A program made the position numbers and the translations under genes. From Torymus aiolomorphi (lineage: Eukaryota > Arthropoda > Insecta > Hymenoptera > Torymidae): DNA of 64,000 bases. A model generated the notes under the pieces. It was given only the letters and a program-made list of their open reading frames with translations, was not told where the DNA came from and made no database searches. The DNA is taken from assembly GCA_036365515.1 (NCBI GenBank), contig CM070876.1:104660810-104724809 (forward strand), given 5' to 3'. Below are positions 34,046 through 45,209 of the stretch, piece by piece (the stretch's first letter is position 1; each line of letters starts with the position of its first letter).

Positions 34046-35776
34046 GGGGATTTGTAAAAAAACAATTTTGAATGCTAATAATATGTAAACGAAAAATTTA
34101 GCAAAATTAAATTACGAAAGTGAAATTATTAGAAACTCATCTAACGTTGAAAAAGTAAAAATCTAATTTTCTTTTTTAGAATTACAAAATATCATAAAAA
34201 TTATGAAACGAAAAATTGAATTCCATAAATGAAAAATTTGGAATTGATATAAATTCGAAAGCTAACAACCAAGAAAGTTATAAATTCTCAAAGATAATAA
34301 TAATGAATACAATGTAATATAAAATGATAATTCAGAAAAGAAACAATTACGAAGTAAAAAAAGGCAGAAAGCAAGTCCCCTCAATTCCGAAATTTATCAT
34401 TTAGATTTTTTTTAATTCGTTTTTTTTCTTCCAAATTCTAAATTTTCTATATTTTTTACTTTCTGAATATTTGTTTTCTAAATTTTCCCCTTTCAATTTT
34501 TGTGTTTTAGCGGCTTTAGTCTATTATTTATGTTGTCATAATAAAACTACAAGTCTGAATAATTAATACGAAAAGAAAGAAATTAAAAATTATACATGAT
34601 AATAAATGTATGATCAAGGTTAAACATATGGGCAACTCCTAAATTTATCCAGACTTTGAGGGTTCAAAAAATAAAAAAAAAAAAAAACGTTGAGATACAC
34701 CTCCGCGACAAGTTTTTTTCATTCTATACAATAGGTCATAAAATAGAGAAAACAGTTGAACATTCAAAAACAGCCTTGTGACACGCTTTTGTTTGAAATA
34801 AACCTTTTTGAACTAATGTTCGAAATGTTCGAAAATGGCCTTTTCCGGGTGTAAATTATTTTGTCACAAAAAAACCTAAAAAAATACAAAACAGAATAAA
34901 ATTAGAAAACGGGAGAGCTTTCATTTGCTTTTTTGGGAATTAAAATATGTTGATTCGAACGTAAGTTACGTAGCTCTGAAGGTGAACTTAAAATACATTA
35001 AATACTATGCCAATGTATAGGGTCTTTTATCCCCACGATAATTTTTTTTCTTTTCCTAATGTAGTAGGCGTAAAATGAGGCCTAGAATAAACAGCTTACC
35101 CCCATTAACATAAAAAACGCTGCCAATTCATTGGCAGGTACCTTCCTCCAAATTAATGTATCGTTCCTATATGTATACTATATATGTATACTATATATTT
35201 TAAATATCAAATATGTTTATTAAATAAAAAAAAAATGTTTCTGGAGAGCTCGCTGTAAATTAACCCCAATAAAAAACAAAAGCAAGTAAACAACACGCGC
35301 ACGTATCGCGCGTCATTTCCATTTTCTATTAACATATTATGCATAAATCCGTTCCTGAAAAATTACGATTTGAAAAGAGGGATGAAAAAGCTTTAACAGT
35401 TTTAACCTCAAATACCTCAAAAACTAACCATATAATCTAGATGAAATTTCACATAGGTATTGCCTATATCGCATAAAAAATAGCCTACAAAATTTCAAAC
35501 TGATACATGAAGTCGTCATTGAGAAATAACGATTTTCAGAAAAACGTAAAACATTTTAATCTTAAATATCTCTAAAAATTCTGAGACAATTCTTTTACCT
35601 AAAGGACTTATACGATAAATATATAAACTCTACATCTCCACAAAATTTCAACATGATCAAACCAATTTCTTTTCTCTAGTTATCATGCGACAAGAAAAAT
35701 GACTTTGTAAAATACGAAAATTCTAAATATCAAAAATCTCAAAAAGTAATTGAACGATCTTGATGAAAATTCGCAC
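34046..35776. other. AT-rich DNA, no gene seen
   Basis: AT-rich sequence with homopolymer runs. At 35,108-35,165 lies the inverted partner of the 29.6-kb short repeat (GCTGCCAATTCATTGGCAGG). Nothing else is recognisable. Confidence 0.5.
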
Positions 35777-36030
35777 ATATGAGGCGTTTCACGTCAACTG
35801 TCCCAGCGCGGTTTTTGAGATATAAGATGTTTTGTAGGTTTTGAAGGTGAAAATGGAAAATTTCGGAAAAACTGCCTATATCATTGGAAAGCTGAGGAAA
35901 AAACACGTTGAAAACGCTTATCAAACAATTTTTTTAAGTACATTTTAGTATCATAAACATGAGTTGGAAATAGCACGATTTGGCACTCGCGCGCCGATTT
36001 GGGGCGGTTGACGTGAAACGCCTCATATAT
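35777..36030. mobile_element. Complete MITE (ATATGAGGCG family), about 254 bp
   Basis: Inverted termini ATATGAGGCGTTTCACGTCA and TTGACGTGAAACGCCTCATA flank a unique core. TA dinucleotides sit at both edges, as for Tc1/mariner-derived MITEs. A partial copy is at 25,143. The 61-residue minus-strand frame inside it is incidental. Confidence 0.85.
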
Positions 36031-38128
36031 TAACTATATCACACACAAAATTGTCTATAAAATTGGAAATTTGGAGCTGATTGATCTAGCCGTTCTCAAG
36101 AAATTACGATTTGAAAAAAAGATTAAACAAATTTTAACCTCAAATATCTCTGAAATTTATTGGCCAATCATTTAGCCCAAAGAACTCAGCCGAGAGATAT
36201 CCAAAATCTACCTCTACAAGGAATTTCAAAGCGATTAAGTCAATTTTACTCCCGTAATCGTGTTTCATACAAAACGCATTTTTTTCACTTTTCAATTTTT
36301 TTTCTCAGAAACTAGTCGACAGAATGGATTCAAATTTTTACAGATTATAGCTATTTATATTCTGCATTATCATGATTTTTTTTAAAAAATTGACCGTTTA
36401 TTTTTGGAGCTATAAGGTTAAAAAAAAAACACGTTTTTGTTCATAACAAAAGAACCGTAATAGCTAATGTATTCTTTTTTTTTAAATATCGATTTTTTGT
36501 GCTCTTTCGAATGCTATTTGTCCGATTCAAATATCTGAATGTTATCATTAAAAAAACGCAAAAATAAATTTTGCGAAAATCGAAGATTCAACATAAAACA
36601 AAAACGTATCGGCAAATCAAAAAGTGTATTGCCTTCCCGGATTCGTACAACAAAAAACAAAAAAATGAGACTTGTCCGGTTAAAATCGATCTAGTAGATC
36701 CTGAGATAAAGCGGTATACATATATACCCCCCCCCCCCACACACATCCATACAGACATTTTATAATCATGTGATTCGAACTTCTAACACCTCTATTCGTG
36801 TTTCTAGAGCGATTTAACGAAACTTAAAATTTTACTATGACAAAGCTTCCTCTAGGAGGAAATGTTCGTAACTCGAGCCTACAATTTTCAGTCTCGTTTC
36901 ATCACAACTTGGGGCGTAAAACTCTGCTTTAATGTCGTAATTTATGCACTAAATAACGAGTAGCCCTTTTTTTAATATATGCATAGTGAGTGTCTAAAGT
37001 CATGATCATTGTTGAAATGGAGTGTGGTGAGTGCAGACGAGAACGCGACTAGCTACCAGTCGAGTTTTCGTCCTCGAGATTGCGATCCACCCATTGAAGA
37101 TTTTATATTTTTAATGCATGCTCAGTGAGTATATTTCGATTCGCCATTGAGAATATTATATTTTGAATACACGTACAGGTAGTGCACAAAGTTTTACGTA
37201 TGGACGGCATATTTATTTAATGCAAACTGGGAATGGAAAAGTAAACCAATGCGGGGGCGATAGTGAGAGCCCGCGTGAATAATACTTTTTGATACTAGTG
37301 CAATATAAATATGATTCGTTTTTCTCGGGCGACAAACTTACACTCGTGCAAGAATCATTTTAATCGCACTAGTACTGTTATGATACTTCGTGCGCTTGCG
37401 TTTAGCAATCGCGCTCGTAAGTGGTACTTATCGCCGGAATGTCATAAAGTACTATTATATTTTCAATGTAAAATATTAATATTATGTTTCATTGAGTATA
37501 AATACAAATAGAATAAAATTAAATATTAAGATTATTAAAATGTATTAGTAAAACTTTATTCGCTCTTTTTTAGATTAATTAAAAACTAATATTTATTAAT
37601 GTGTTTATATTAAAAATAAATTATTTCTTAATTAATTAATTAAAATTCCAGATGAGATCTCCTATGAAATCGCATGTACATCTCATATGTCTAAAATTCG
37701 TATAACGATCTCATATATTATTCTCACGCGAGACAAATCTATTCATTAAGGGGGTAAGCCTGTGTTAAAATATAGAAAAATAAGATTAATTTTAATTAAT
37801 GCAATAACTTTTTTTTGTATAAACATTTTGAAGAAATATTACATTCTTTAATCATACATAAAAACCAACTTTTTAGGCCCTTCTAGACTTGCCATCTTCA
37901 TTTACAAGGTAATGATAGTAATATGTATTTTTATCGTGAATTTCATTTCTGATTATGGTAAACAATGAATGAGCTTTATTATTATTAACATTTTTCCATT
38001 GGCTGATATATACAATATTCGATAAAGAACTTAAGAAATTATTTCCCATGATTTAAGGGGGTGTCAAACTCAATTCTGCGATTTGACCGACCCATAGGTC
38101 GGCAAAGTAGGAAATACATACTATTGAT
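36031..38128. other. AT-rich DNA, no gene seen
   Basis: There is a run of 13 Cs at about 36,727-36,739 and a CpG-containing block at 37,020-37,430 with short chance frames. A 35-bp stretch near 36,827-36,862 with CAAAGCTTCCTCTAGGAGGA resembles one at 46,762-46,785. Confidence 0.5.
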
Positions 38129-38132
38129 GAAA

Positions 38133-39329
38133 TGTTATGAACTGGGTTCGCGTGAACGAGTAGCAGAATATTCAGGATCGGTCTACAATGATAATTTCGA
38201 ATGTAAAAGATTGATTTCAAAATAATATCAAATAAATCAATCAATTAAATACCAAACGTATTGACACGTATTCCCATAAAATAAAAACCTATGGAAGATT
38301 TTAACAATAGAATAATTCATTTGTTTAATTTTAATCAGATAATTTATATCAACCGTTCCGTAAATAAATAATAAATAAACAATAAACAAATTTACGATAA
38401 CGCAAATAGAAATAAATGACTAACGATAAATACTAATTCCGTATGTAATTGAATTTGATAATTAATAGCTTGCGATTCAAATAGATCAATAACAATTAAT
38501 TTAGGAATTTAATAATAAATAAATCATAAGATAAAACTGTCTCAGGGAAACGCTCTTCTTTTTTTTTTAGGAAATATTCATCGTCTTTAATTCCAGGAGT
38601 TGTTTACTGCATTTTTTCCAAGAAATCATCAACGCAAATTCAGGAAAACGCTCTTCTCTTTTCTAGGAAATATTTATCATCTTTAATTCCAGGAATTGTT
38701 TACTACATTTTTCCCGAGAAATCATCAACGGAAATTCGGGGAATATTCTATTTTTAGAACTCAAGGACCCAATTAAAGGAAAACAAAGGAACCAGATAAA
38801 TCCAGATATCCCCCACTCCCGAAAATAAAAGCAGTTAAGCCACACCCACACTCGAGAGAAAACTCAGAAACTAGAATTCTCCAGCGGAGCTCCTTCCACT
38901 TGAGAGGGGGAAACGGCTCTGATTGGTCTTTGCTCCCACTACTAGATTTTCCCGAGGACTATAAAAGGAAGAGGAATCAAGCTCAAAGCTCAGTCGCTAC
39001 CGAGCACATGAGAAGGTCTGTAGTTAGTTGCACTAGTGCAAGCACCCTCATCACGTCGTAATATCAGTCGCAAATTATATTCTACGTTACTTTTGATTAT
39101 ATCGAATCGCGGTTGAAAGTTTATTTTATTTGTCAAAGTCTACAAGTATTTATTTAAATTGAATAAACTTCAAAGTTAAAGTTTATTTGTTCGAGTTCTC
39201 ATTTAAAGTTCCCGCAATTCCTTGCGCTTTAGCGCTTCATCGAACAACGGATCCACACTCTTATTGGTTAACGCGGCGACCATTGCAGAAGCGCCTTTCT
39301 GCTCCCAGACCCCGACTCGGGTCGTAACA
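38133..39329 (+). mobile_element. Solo LTR, 1,197 bp, GAAA target duplication
   Basis: It begins TGTTATGAACTGGG and ends GGGTCGTAACA, so the TGTTA/TAACA ends are inverted. It is flanked by GAAA on both sides (38,129-38,132 and 39,330-39,333), which fits a Ty3/gypsy-type integrase. A TATA box CTATAAAAGG lies at 38,959-38,968 with an AGCTCAGTCGCTACCGAGC initiation region about 30 bp on, and an AATAAA at 39,162-39,167. No internal retroviral genes adjoin, so internal recombination has left a single LTR. The plus orientation follows from the TATA and poly(A) order. Confidence 0.88.
38548..38744. repeat. Tandem duplication of about 98 bp inside the solo LTR
   Basis: Two adjacent copies contain AAACGCTCTTCT, TTAATTCCAGGA and AAGAAATCATCAACG-type boxes. 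It lies upstream of the LTR TATA box, in the U3 region. Confidence 0.88.
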
Positions 39330-39479
39330 GAAATATGACACCAGCTCCATCTCTAGAAAATCCTAATAGATTTTAACACAGATGGCGCTACATATTTCAA
39401 GAATATTAAATATCTGTAGTATTATATGATACTATAATAATAATAGACATCTGTATTTTCTATGGTTCAAATCAATATT

Positions 39480-39958
39480 TACGTATTTCGCCTATACGCA
39501 TTTTTTTACTGTAAAAAGATATGCGTATTTCGCCTATACGCATATTTTTTTATTATAAACCATTGTACGTATTTTACGTATACGTATTTCCTTTTATAAA
39601 TAATTATGCGTATTTTGCGTATACGCATTTTTTATTGTTAATAATAGTGCGTATTTCACATATACGCATTTTTATTACAAATAATAGTGCGTATTTCACA
39701 TATACGCATTTTTATTATAAATAATTGTGCATATTTCGCCTATACGCATTGACTTTTATAAACAATTGTGTGTATTTCGTCTATACGCATTTTCTTTTAT
39801 AAATAATTATGCGTATTTCGCTTATACGCACTTTTCGGTGTTAGTAATCATGTGCATTTAGCCTACACGCATTTTATAATAAATAATTTTGTGTATTTCG
39901 ACTATACACATGTTCTATTATAAACAAATATGCGCATTTCGCCTATACACATTTCTTA
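39480..39958. repeat. 41-bp tandem array of palindromic units, about 12 copies
   Basis: Each unit has a GCGTATTTCGCCTATACGCA-like dyad separated by about 20 bp of AT-rich DNA (TTTTATTATAAATAAT). Period is 40-42 bp. It begins 150 bp right of the solo LTR. The 67-residue frame across it is a by-product. Confidence 0.9.
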
Positions 39959-40071
39959 TAATAATGAGATGCAGATACGTCACTTTATTGTATCGTCTCA
40001 GTTATTATTGACATTTCAAAATTCAGGACGTCGCCTCGCATGATTGCAACTGCTTTCTTAAAAATTGTAGT

Positions 40072-40830
40072 GCGTTCCGAAGATTTTTGTGTTCAGCTGT
40101 CGGAACAGATCGTATGCGAGGTCTAAGCGTTCCAGGTGGACGATGATGGAGTTTACCTGATGCGCTCCGTAGGTTTTTGTGTCCAGAGGCCAGGACAAAT
40201 CGAATGCGAGGTCTAGGTGCTTCAGATGGCCGATGATGGAGTCCGGGGTAGTGCGCTTCGTAGGTTTTTGAGTCCAGGTGTCGGGACAGCTCGAATGCGA
40301 GTTCTAGCTGTTCCAGGCGGCTGATGATACGCTTCGTAGACTTTTGTGTCCAGGTGTCTTGACAGATCGGATGCGAGGTCTAGGTGTTCCAGACGGCCGA
40401 TGATGGAGTTCGGGTAGTGCGCTCCGTAGGTTTTTGTGTCCAGGTATCGGGACAGATCGGATGCGAGGTTTAGGCGTTCGAGGTAGCCGATGATGGAGTT
40501 TACGTGATGCGCTCCGTAGGTTTTTATGTCCAGAGGCCAGGACAAATCGAATGCGAGGTCTAGGTGTTCCAGATGGTCGATGATGGAGTCCGGGTAGTGC
40601 GCTCAGTAGGTTTTTGTGTCCAGGTGAAGGGACATGTCGGATGCAAGTTCTAGGTGTTTAGATAGCCGATGATGGAGTCCGGGTGATGCGCTCCATAGAT
40701 ATATACGTCCAGGTGTCGGCACAGGTCGGATGCGAGGTGTAGGTGTTACCGGACGCAGCTTACATGAGGCAGCTTGCGGATTGCGCGCACGGACTTTTGT
40801 AACCTGCGTAGTTTCTTTTGATGCCATGGT
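40072..40830 (-). repeat. 90-bp tandem repeat, about 8 copies, open on the minus strand
   Basis: Landmarks (AGGTTTTTGTGTCCAGG) are spaced 90, 91, 76, 90, 90, 90 and 89 bp. On the minus strand the in-phase copies encode a 30-residue repeat with SIIGRLEHLDLASDLSRYLD as core and DTKTYGAH between cores, open from 40,545 to 40,222. A leading open stretch begins at an ATG near 40,826 (MASKETTQVTKVRARN). Indels in three periods and at least one stop break the frame. It may be a decayed repeat-protein gene or simply a satellite with a 3n period. I recognise no family. Confidence 0.7.
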
Positions 40831-42112
40831 TCCACTAGGTGGTTCTAATAAACAGTGACAGCAGCAGCTCAAGTCTTGCTCAGAATTTAATATTATGATT
40901 TTCAAAATATTACCTGCATCTGAAATTTTGTTGCACGGTACCGCACTTTTTTGTACATATTCTGGATGTAGTTTACAAAAATTCTACCAAAAGATAGTTT
41001 AGATTTGGTTTTTATTTTTTTGGTTGAGGGTTTAATTGTTTATTGAAATTTAAACAAATTTCAATGTTTTTATTTTTTTATTCAATCTAACCATAAAAAA
41101 ATATCAATATGAAATCAAGTTATCTTTTGGTAGATTTTAAGTATTTGCTGCTAAAAATATATGGGATATTTCAGGTGAAGTCAGCAGCTCAAAATTTTAA
41201 AATCGCTCAAAACTCGTTTTCTTTTAGTTTTTTATGAACAGAAAATGTTCCTCAAATTTTAGATCGATAAAAAAGCTATGCAACATTGAAAATTCAATTT
41301 TTTTGCAATTTTTGGTTAAAATCCAAGTTTATTCTTTTTTAACTCAAAATCTTGAAATTTTTTGTATAGTACATTGATTGTCAAAAGGTTTGCATTTTTT
41401 CTGTAGAATGTGCCAGTATTTATTTTATGACCCTTTTTGAAAGTCTCTGATTGGCTGCTTCTTAGTATACCTTCATCAAAGGATATTGAGGCTGCGGCCA
41501 AATATTCTTTATTCGACAAATTTTTTGGTATTCTTCTTCGAAAACCCTTCAAAATGCTTTTTTTGATCAATACTGGCCGAGCAAAGGGAGAAAAGTTACA
41601 ATTTTTTGAAATATCAAGAAAAATCCATAATTTCAATTTCTGATAACATGATTAAGGTGATGTCGGAGCCACGCTGATTGGTTGAAAATTTCTTAACCTC
41701 AAAAACTTTATATCATAAATAAAAAAAGTGTACAATCGTAAAGCACAAAAATACGGTGATCGCGTGTTCTTGTTATAATAAGGAATGTTTATAAATGTTA
41801 TACAGCATATAATAATTTTTAGTTAAACCAAACAATGGGAAATACGAGGCGAGGTGAGGATGACGTTTCACATAGAAAATTGTAAGATGACCGTCACTTT
41901 TACGTAATTCCACGCGTCAATTTTAAGAATATTGCATTATATAAAGTATTGAACATTTTGATTATTGAAAATGCTGTGATCCCGCGTTCTTTGCACGATA
42001 AAAAATCGTTAGCAACTTAATTTTCTGTATTACAAAGTAAATTTCGCGCGAACAATGGGAAATGCGGCTCGAGGTGGAGGTCACCATCGGTAAAGTTCAC
42101 TCCTACATCTCC
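40831..42112. other. Interval with one hairpin, no gene seen
   Basis: A hairpin at 40,978-41,138 has about 28-bp arms (ATTCTACCAAAAGATA against TATCTTTTGGTAGAT) and an inner GAAATTTAAACAAATTTC dyad. The frames at 41,316-41,643 have no motif. A 25-bp stretch near 41,620-41,655 (AATTTCAATTTCTGATAACA) recurs inverted at 42,436-42,465. Confidence 0.6.
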
Positions 42113-42438
42113 TTAATGAAACTGAACATTATTCATACATCTTATGGCATAGACCGTACCACTGAATTTTGTTAGAGCATCAAATAGAACATTATAAATA
42201 TCTATTTTCAATAATATTAGGCTTACACAATAAGCAATACCTAATTATGAATTAATAATAAGTAAAGCTATAGAGGTTAATTACTATAAAGCTGTCAAAA
42301 TGAAATCAGGCAACAGACTGATAATTTCATTCATAATTAGGTATCGCTTATTGTGTAAGCCTAATATTATTGAAAAGAACAAAATTCAGTGGTACGGTCC
42401 ATGCCATAAGATGTATGAATAATATTCAGTTTCATTAA
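42113..42438. mobile_element. Palindromic MITE, about 326 bp
   Basis: Outer ends TTAATGAAACTGAA and TTCAGTTTCATTAA are inverted. Arms continue through CATCTTATGGCATAGACCGT and AATAATATTAGGCTTACACA-type boxes to a centre near 42,290. The left arm has a short extra insertion. Confidence 0.85.
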
Positions 42439-42461
42439 TCATGTTATCAAAAATTGAAATT

Positions 42462-42694
42462 ATGTCAAGCAGTTTTTGCAAAAACTTTGAATAAAACAAA
42501 ATTCGGTTTCGTTCAAAGTTTCTGCAAAACCCACTTGATATTTCGACTTGAAACTTTCACTGGGTGATAGAACTTTCAAAACCACAGAAGGGTGTTCTCT
42601 TGATCTTTTGCGATTCTACGTATTTTATTTTTAATAAGCTTGAAACTGTGTCAATTGCTCGGTCGGTAATGATAGGACTATGCCACCCCGTTAA
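42462..42694. mobile_element. Truncated copy of the 31.6-kb palindromic element
   Basis: It holds one full arm of the element at 31,634-32,018 (TTCGTTCAAAGTTTCTGC, AGGGTGTTCTCTTGATC, TCGGTCGGTAATGATAGGAC, CACCCCGTTAA). Only a short piece of the other arm remains. Confidence 0.85.
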
Positions 42695-44375
42695 TAACAA
42701 AAAACTAACAGACTGGCGACTGTCCACCTTCGAAATTCAGAATCAGCAGACAAAAATACGTAAGAAAAGCTTTGGTGGAAGTGTGGACATCCATCGGCCA
42801 CGGAAACCCCCCTGGCGCCTAGACTACATCTCGAGTCTGTCGCGGGAGTGCAGACATTCAAGTATACCTTCACCGTCCCTTCTCCGTCGTGTCTGCCTAG
42901 GTGATGTCCTCGGGAAGTGATAGTTGCGTTGGCTGCCGTCGAGGAGAGTACAATTATATGAAGACGTGTTATGTTCTGCAGGAACTCTTCGCCTAGAGCA
43001 AAACAAAATATATTAATAATGTGTTAAGCTGTGGGGATGAGGAGAGCAGTATCGAACTGCCAGCAACAGAGGAGTAGATAGATGGAAAGTTGGAGGCTTG
43101 TTTTGGCTATACTACATGATAAAGTCCAAATCCAAAGTGAAGTACTTACTCGAGCCTGTCACGGGAGCGCAAACTACATTCAACTACAACTTCGCCCTCC
43201 CTTCTCCGTTGTGTTCGCCTAGGTGATGTCCTCGGGAAGTGGTAGTTGCCTTGGCTGCCCTCGAGAAGAGTAGAATTATATGAAGACGTGTTGTCATCTA
43301 CAGGAGCTCTTCACCTAGGACAATACAAACTATATTAATAATGTGTTAAGCAGTAGGGATGAGGATAGTAGTATCGAAGTGCCAGGAACAGAGGAGTAGA
43401 CCGATGGAAAGTTGGAGACTAGATTCGGCTGTACTACAAGATAAAGTCCAAATCCGAAGTGAAGTACTCACTCGAGTCTGGCACAGGAGATCAAACTATA
43501 TTTATATACACCTTCGCTCTCACTTCTACGATATGTTTGTCTAGCTGATGTCTTCAGGACGTGATAGTTGCGTTGGCTGCCCTGGAGAAGAGTAGAATTA
43601 TATGAAGACGTGTTGTCTTCTGCAGGAGCTCTTCGCCTAGGGCAAAACAAAATATATTAATAAAGTGTTAAGCAGTATAGGAATGAGGATTGCAGTACCG
43701 ACCTGCCAGAAACAGAGGAGTAGACAGATGGAAAGTTGGAGGCTAGGTTCGGCTATACTACAGTATAAAGTCCAAACCCGAAGTGAAGTACTTACTCGAG
43801 TCTGTCGCGGGAGCGCAAATTACATTCAACTATACACCTCCGCCCTTACTTCTCTGTTGTGTTCTCCTATGTGATGTCCTCGGGAAGTGGTAGTTGCGTT
43901 GTCTGCCCTCGAGGAGAGTAGGATGATATGAAGACGTGTTGTCTTCTGCAGGAGCTCTTCGCCTAGAGCAAAACAAAATATATTAATAATGGTTTAGGCA
44001 GTGGGGATGAGAAGAGCAGTATCGAACTGCCAGGAACAGAGGAGTAGACCGATGGAATGTTGCAGACTAGGTTCGGCTGTACTACAAGATAAAATCCAAA
44101 TCCGAAGTGAAGTACTTACTCGAGTCTGGCACAGATTAAACTATATTTATATACACCTTCCCTCTCACTTCTACGATATGTTTGTCTAGCTGATGTCTTC
44201 AGGACTTGGTAGTTGCGTTGGCTGCCCTGGAGGAGAGTAGAATTATATGAAGACGTGTTGTCTTTTGCAGGAGCTCTTCGCCTAGGGCAAAACAAAATAT
44301 ATTAATAAAGTGTTAAGCAGTATAGGAATGAGGATTGCAGTACCGACCTGCCAGAAACAGAGGAGTAGATAGATG
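42695..44375. repeat. Tandem repeat of about 323 bp, about 5 copies
   Basis: Landmarks CAGGAGCTCTTCGCCTAG recur at about 42,979, 43,301, 43,623, 43,951 and 44,268. Units also hold GTGATGTCCTCGGGAAGTGG, ATGAAGACGTGTTGTCTTCT and GGAACAGAGGAGTAGA. Alternate units are more alike (ATTTATATACACCTTCGCTC against ACATTCAACTA forms), hinting at a dimeric order. GC content is higher than the flanks. The 60-70 residue frames are repeat by-products. Confidence 0.92.
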
Positions 44376-45095
44376 TAAAGTTAAGATTTTTGTAGAGAAT
44401 GGAAAGGGATTTTTGGAATGAAAAGTCGAAAAAGCGCATGTGCATTTCCAACTAAGACCTCCCGATCCTCGCTTAAAGTTTACCAGAATGTCCACACATA
44501 ACACTGCACATACAGAGGGATTGTATATCCAATTTCAGATATACTCAATTAGCCAGTATGGAGAAAATAACTTTTTTTCTTGAAAACTTCTTGAAAAACA
44601 CACAGAAAATGCAGTATCTCCACTCTTGCTGATTATTTAGAACTAAAACTTGGAATATAATCCCTCAGCATGTACAACATAGTGTGTGTAAAGTTTAAGA
44701 TATTTGTAGAGAATGGAAAGGGATCTTTGGAATGAAAAGTCGAAAAGGCGCATGTGCATTTCCAACTAAGACCTCCTCACCCTCGCTTAAAGTTTACCAG
44801 AATTACATACACACTATGCAACACATGATGAGGGATTGTATATCCAATATCAGATATACTCAATTAGCCAGTATGGAAAAAATAACTTTTTTTCTTGAAA
44901 ACTCCTTAAAAAACACACAAAAAATGCAGTATCTCCACTCTTGCTGATTATTTAGAATTAAAACCTGGTATATAATCCCTAAGTATGTACAACATAGTGT
45001 GTGTAAAGTTTAAGATATTTGTAGAGAATGGAAAGGGATCTTTAGAATGACAAGTCGAAAAAGCGCATGTGCATTTCCAACTAAGACCTCCTCCT
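44376..45095. repeat. Tandem repeat of about 312 bp, 2.3 copies
   Basis: The unit starts GTAAAGTTTAAGATATTTGT and contains GCGCATGTGCATTTCCAACT, GATATACTCAATTAGCCAGT and TGCAGTATCTCCACTCTTGC. Starts are at about 44,375, 44,689 and 45,000. It abuts the 323-bp array directly. Confidence 0.9.
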
Positions 45096-45209
45096 ATGAG
45101 TTTGAAGTTCTGAACGTTCACCGTGAACGAAATATCGAAAATTTCCAAATTCCGTTTTTTTTATATTATCTCTTAAAGATATGCATAAAATATGTACAAA
45201 TTACAAAAT

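Noticed and set aside
39480..39958. CRISPR-like array of 41-bp units
   Set aside because: The spacers are similar to each other (AT-rich TTTTATTATAAATAAT type) rather than unique, so this is an ordinary tandem repeat.
41316..41643. Two overlapping frames on opposite strands
   Set aside because: They are mutually exclusive and motif-free, and sit between palindromic repeats.
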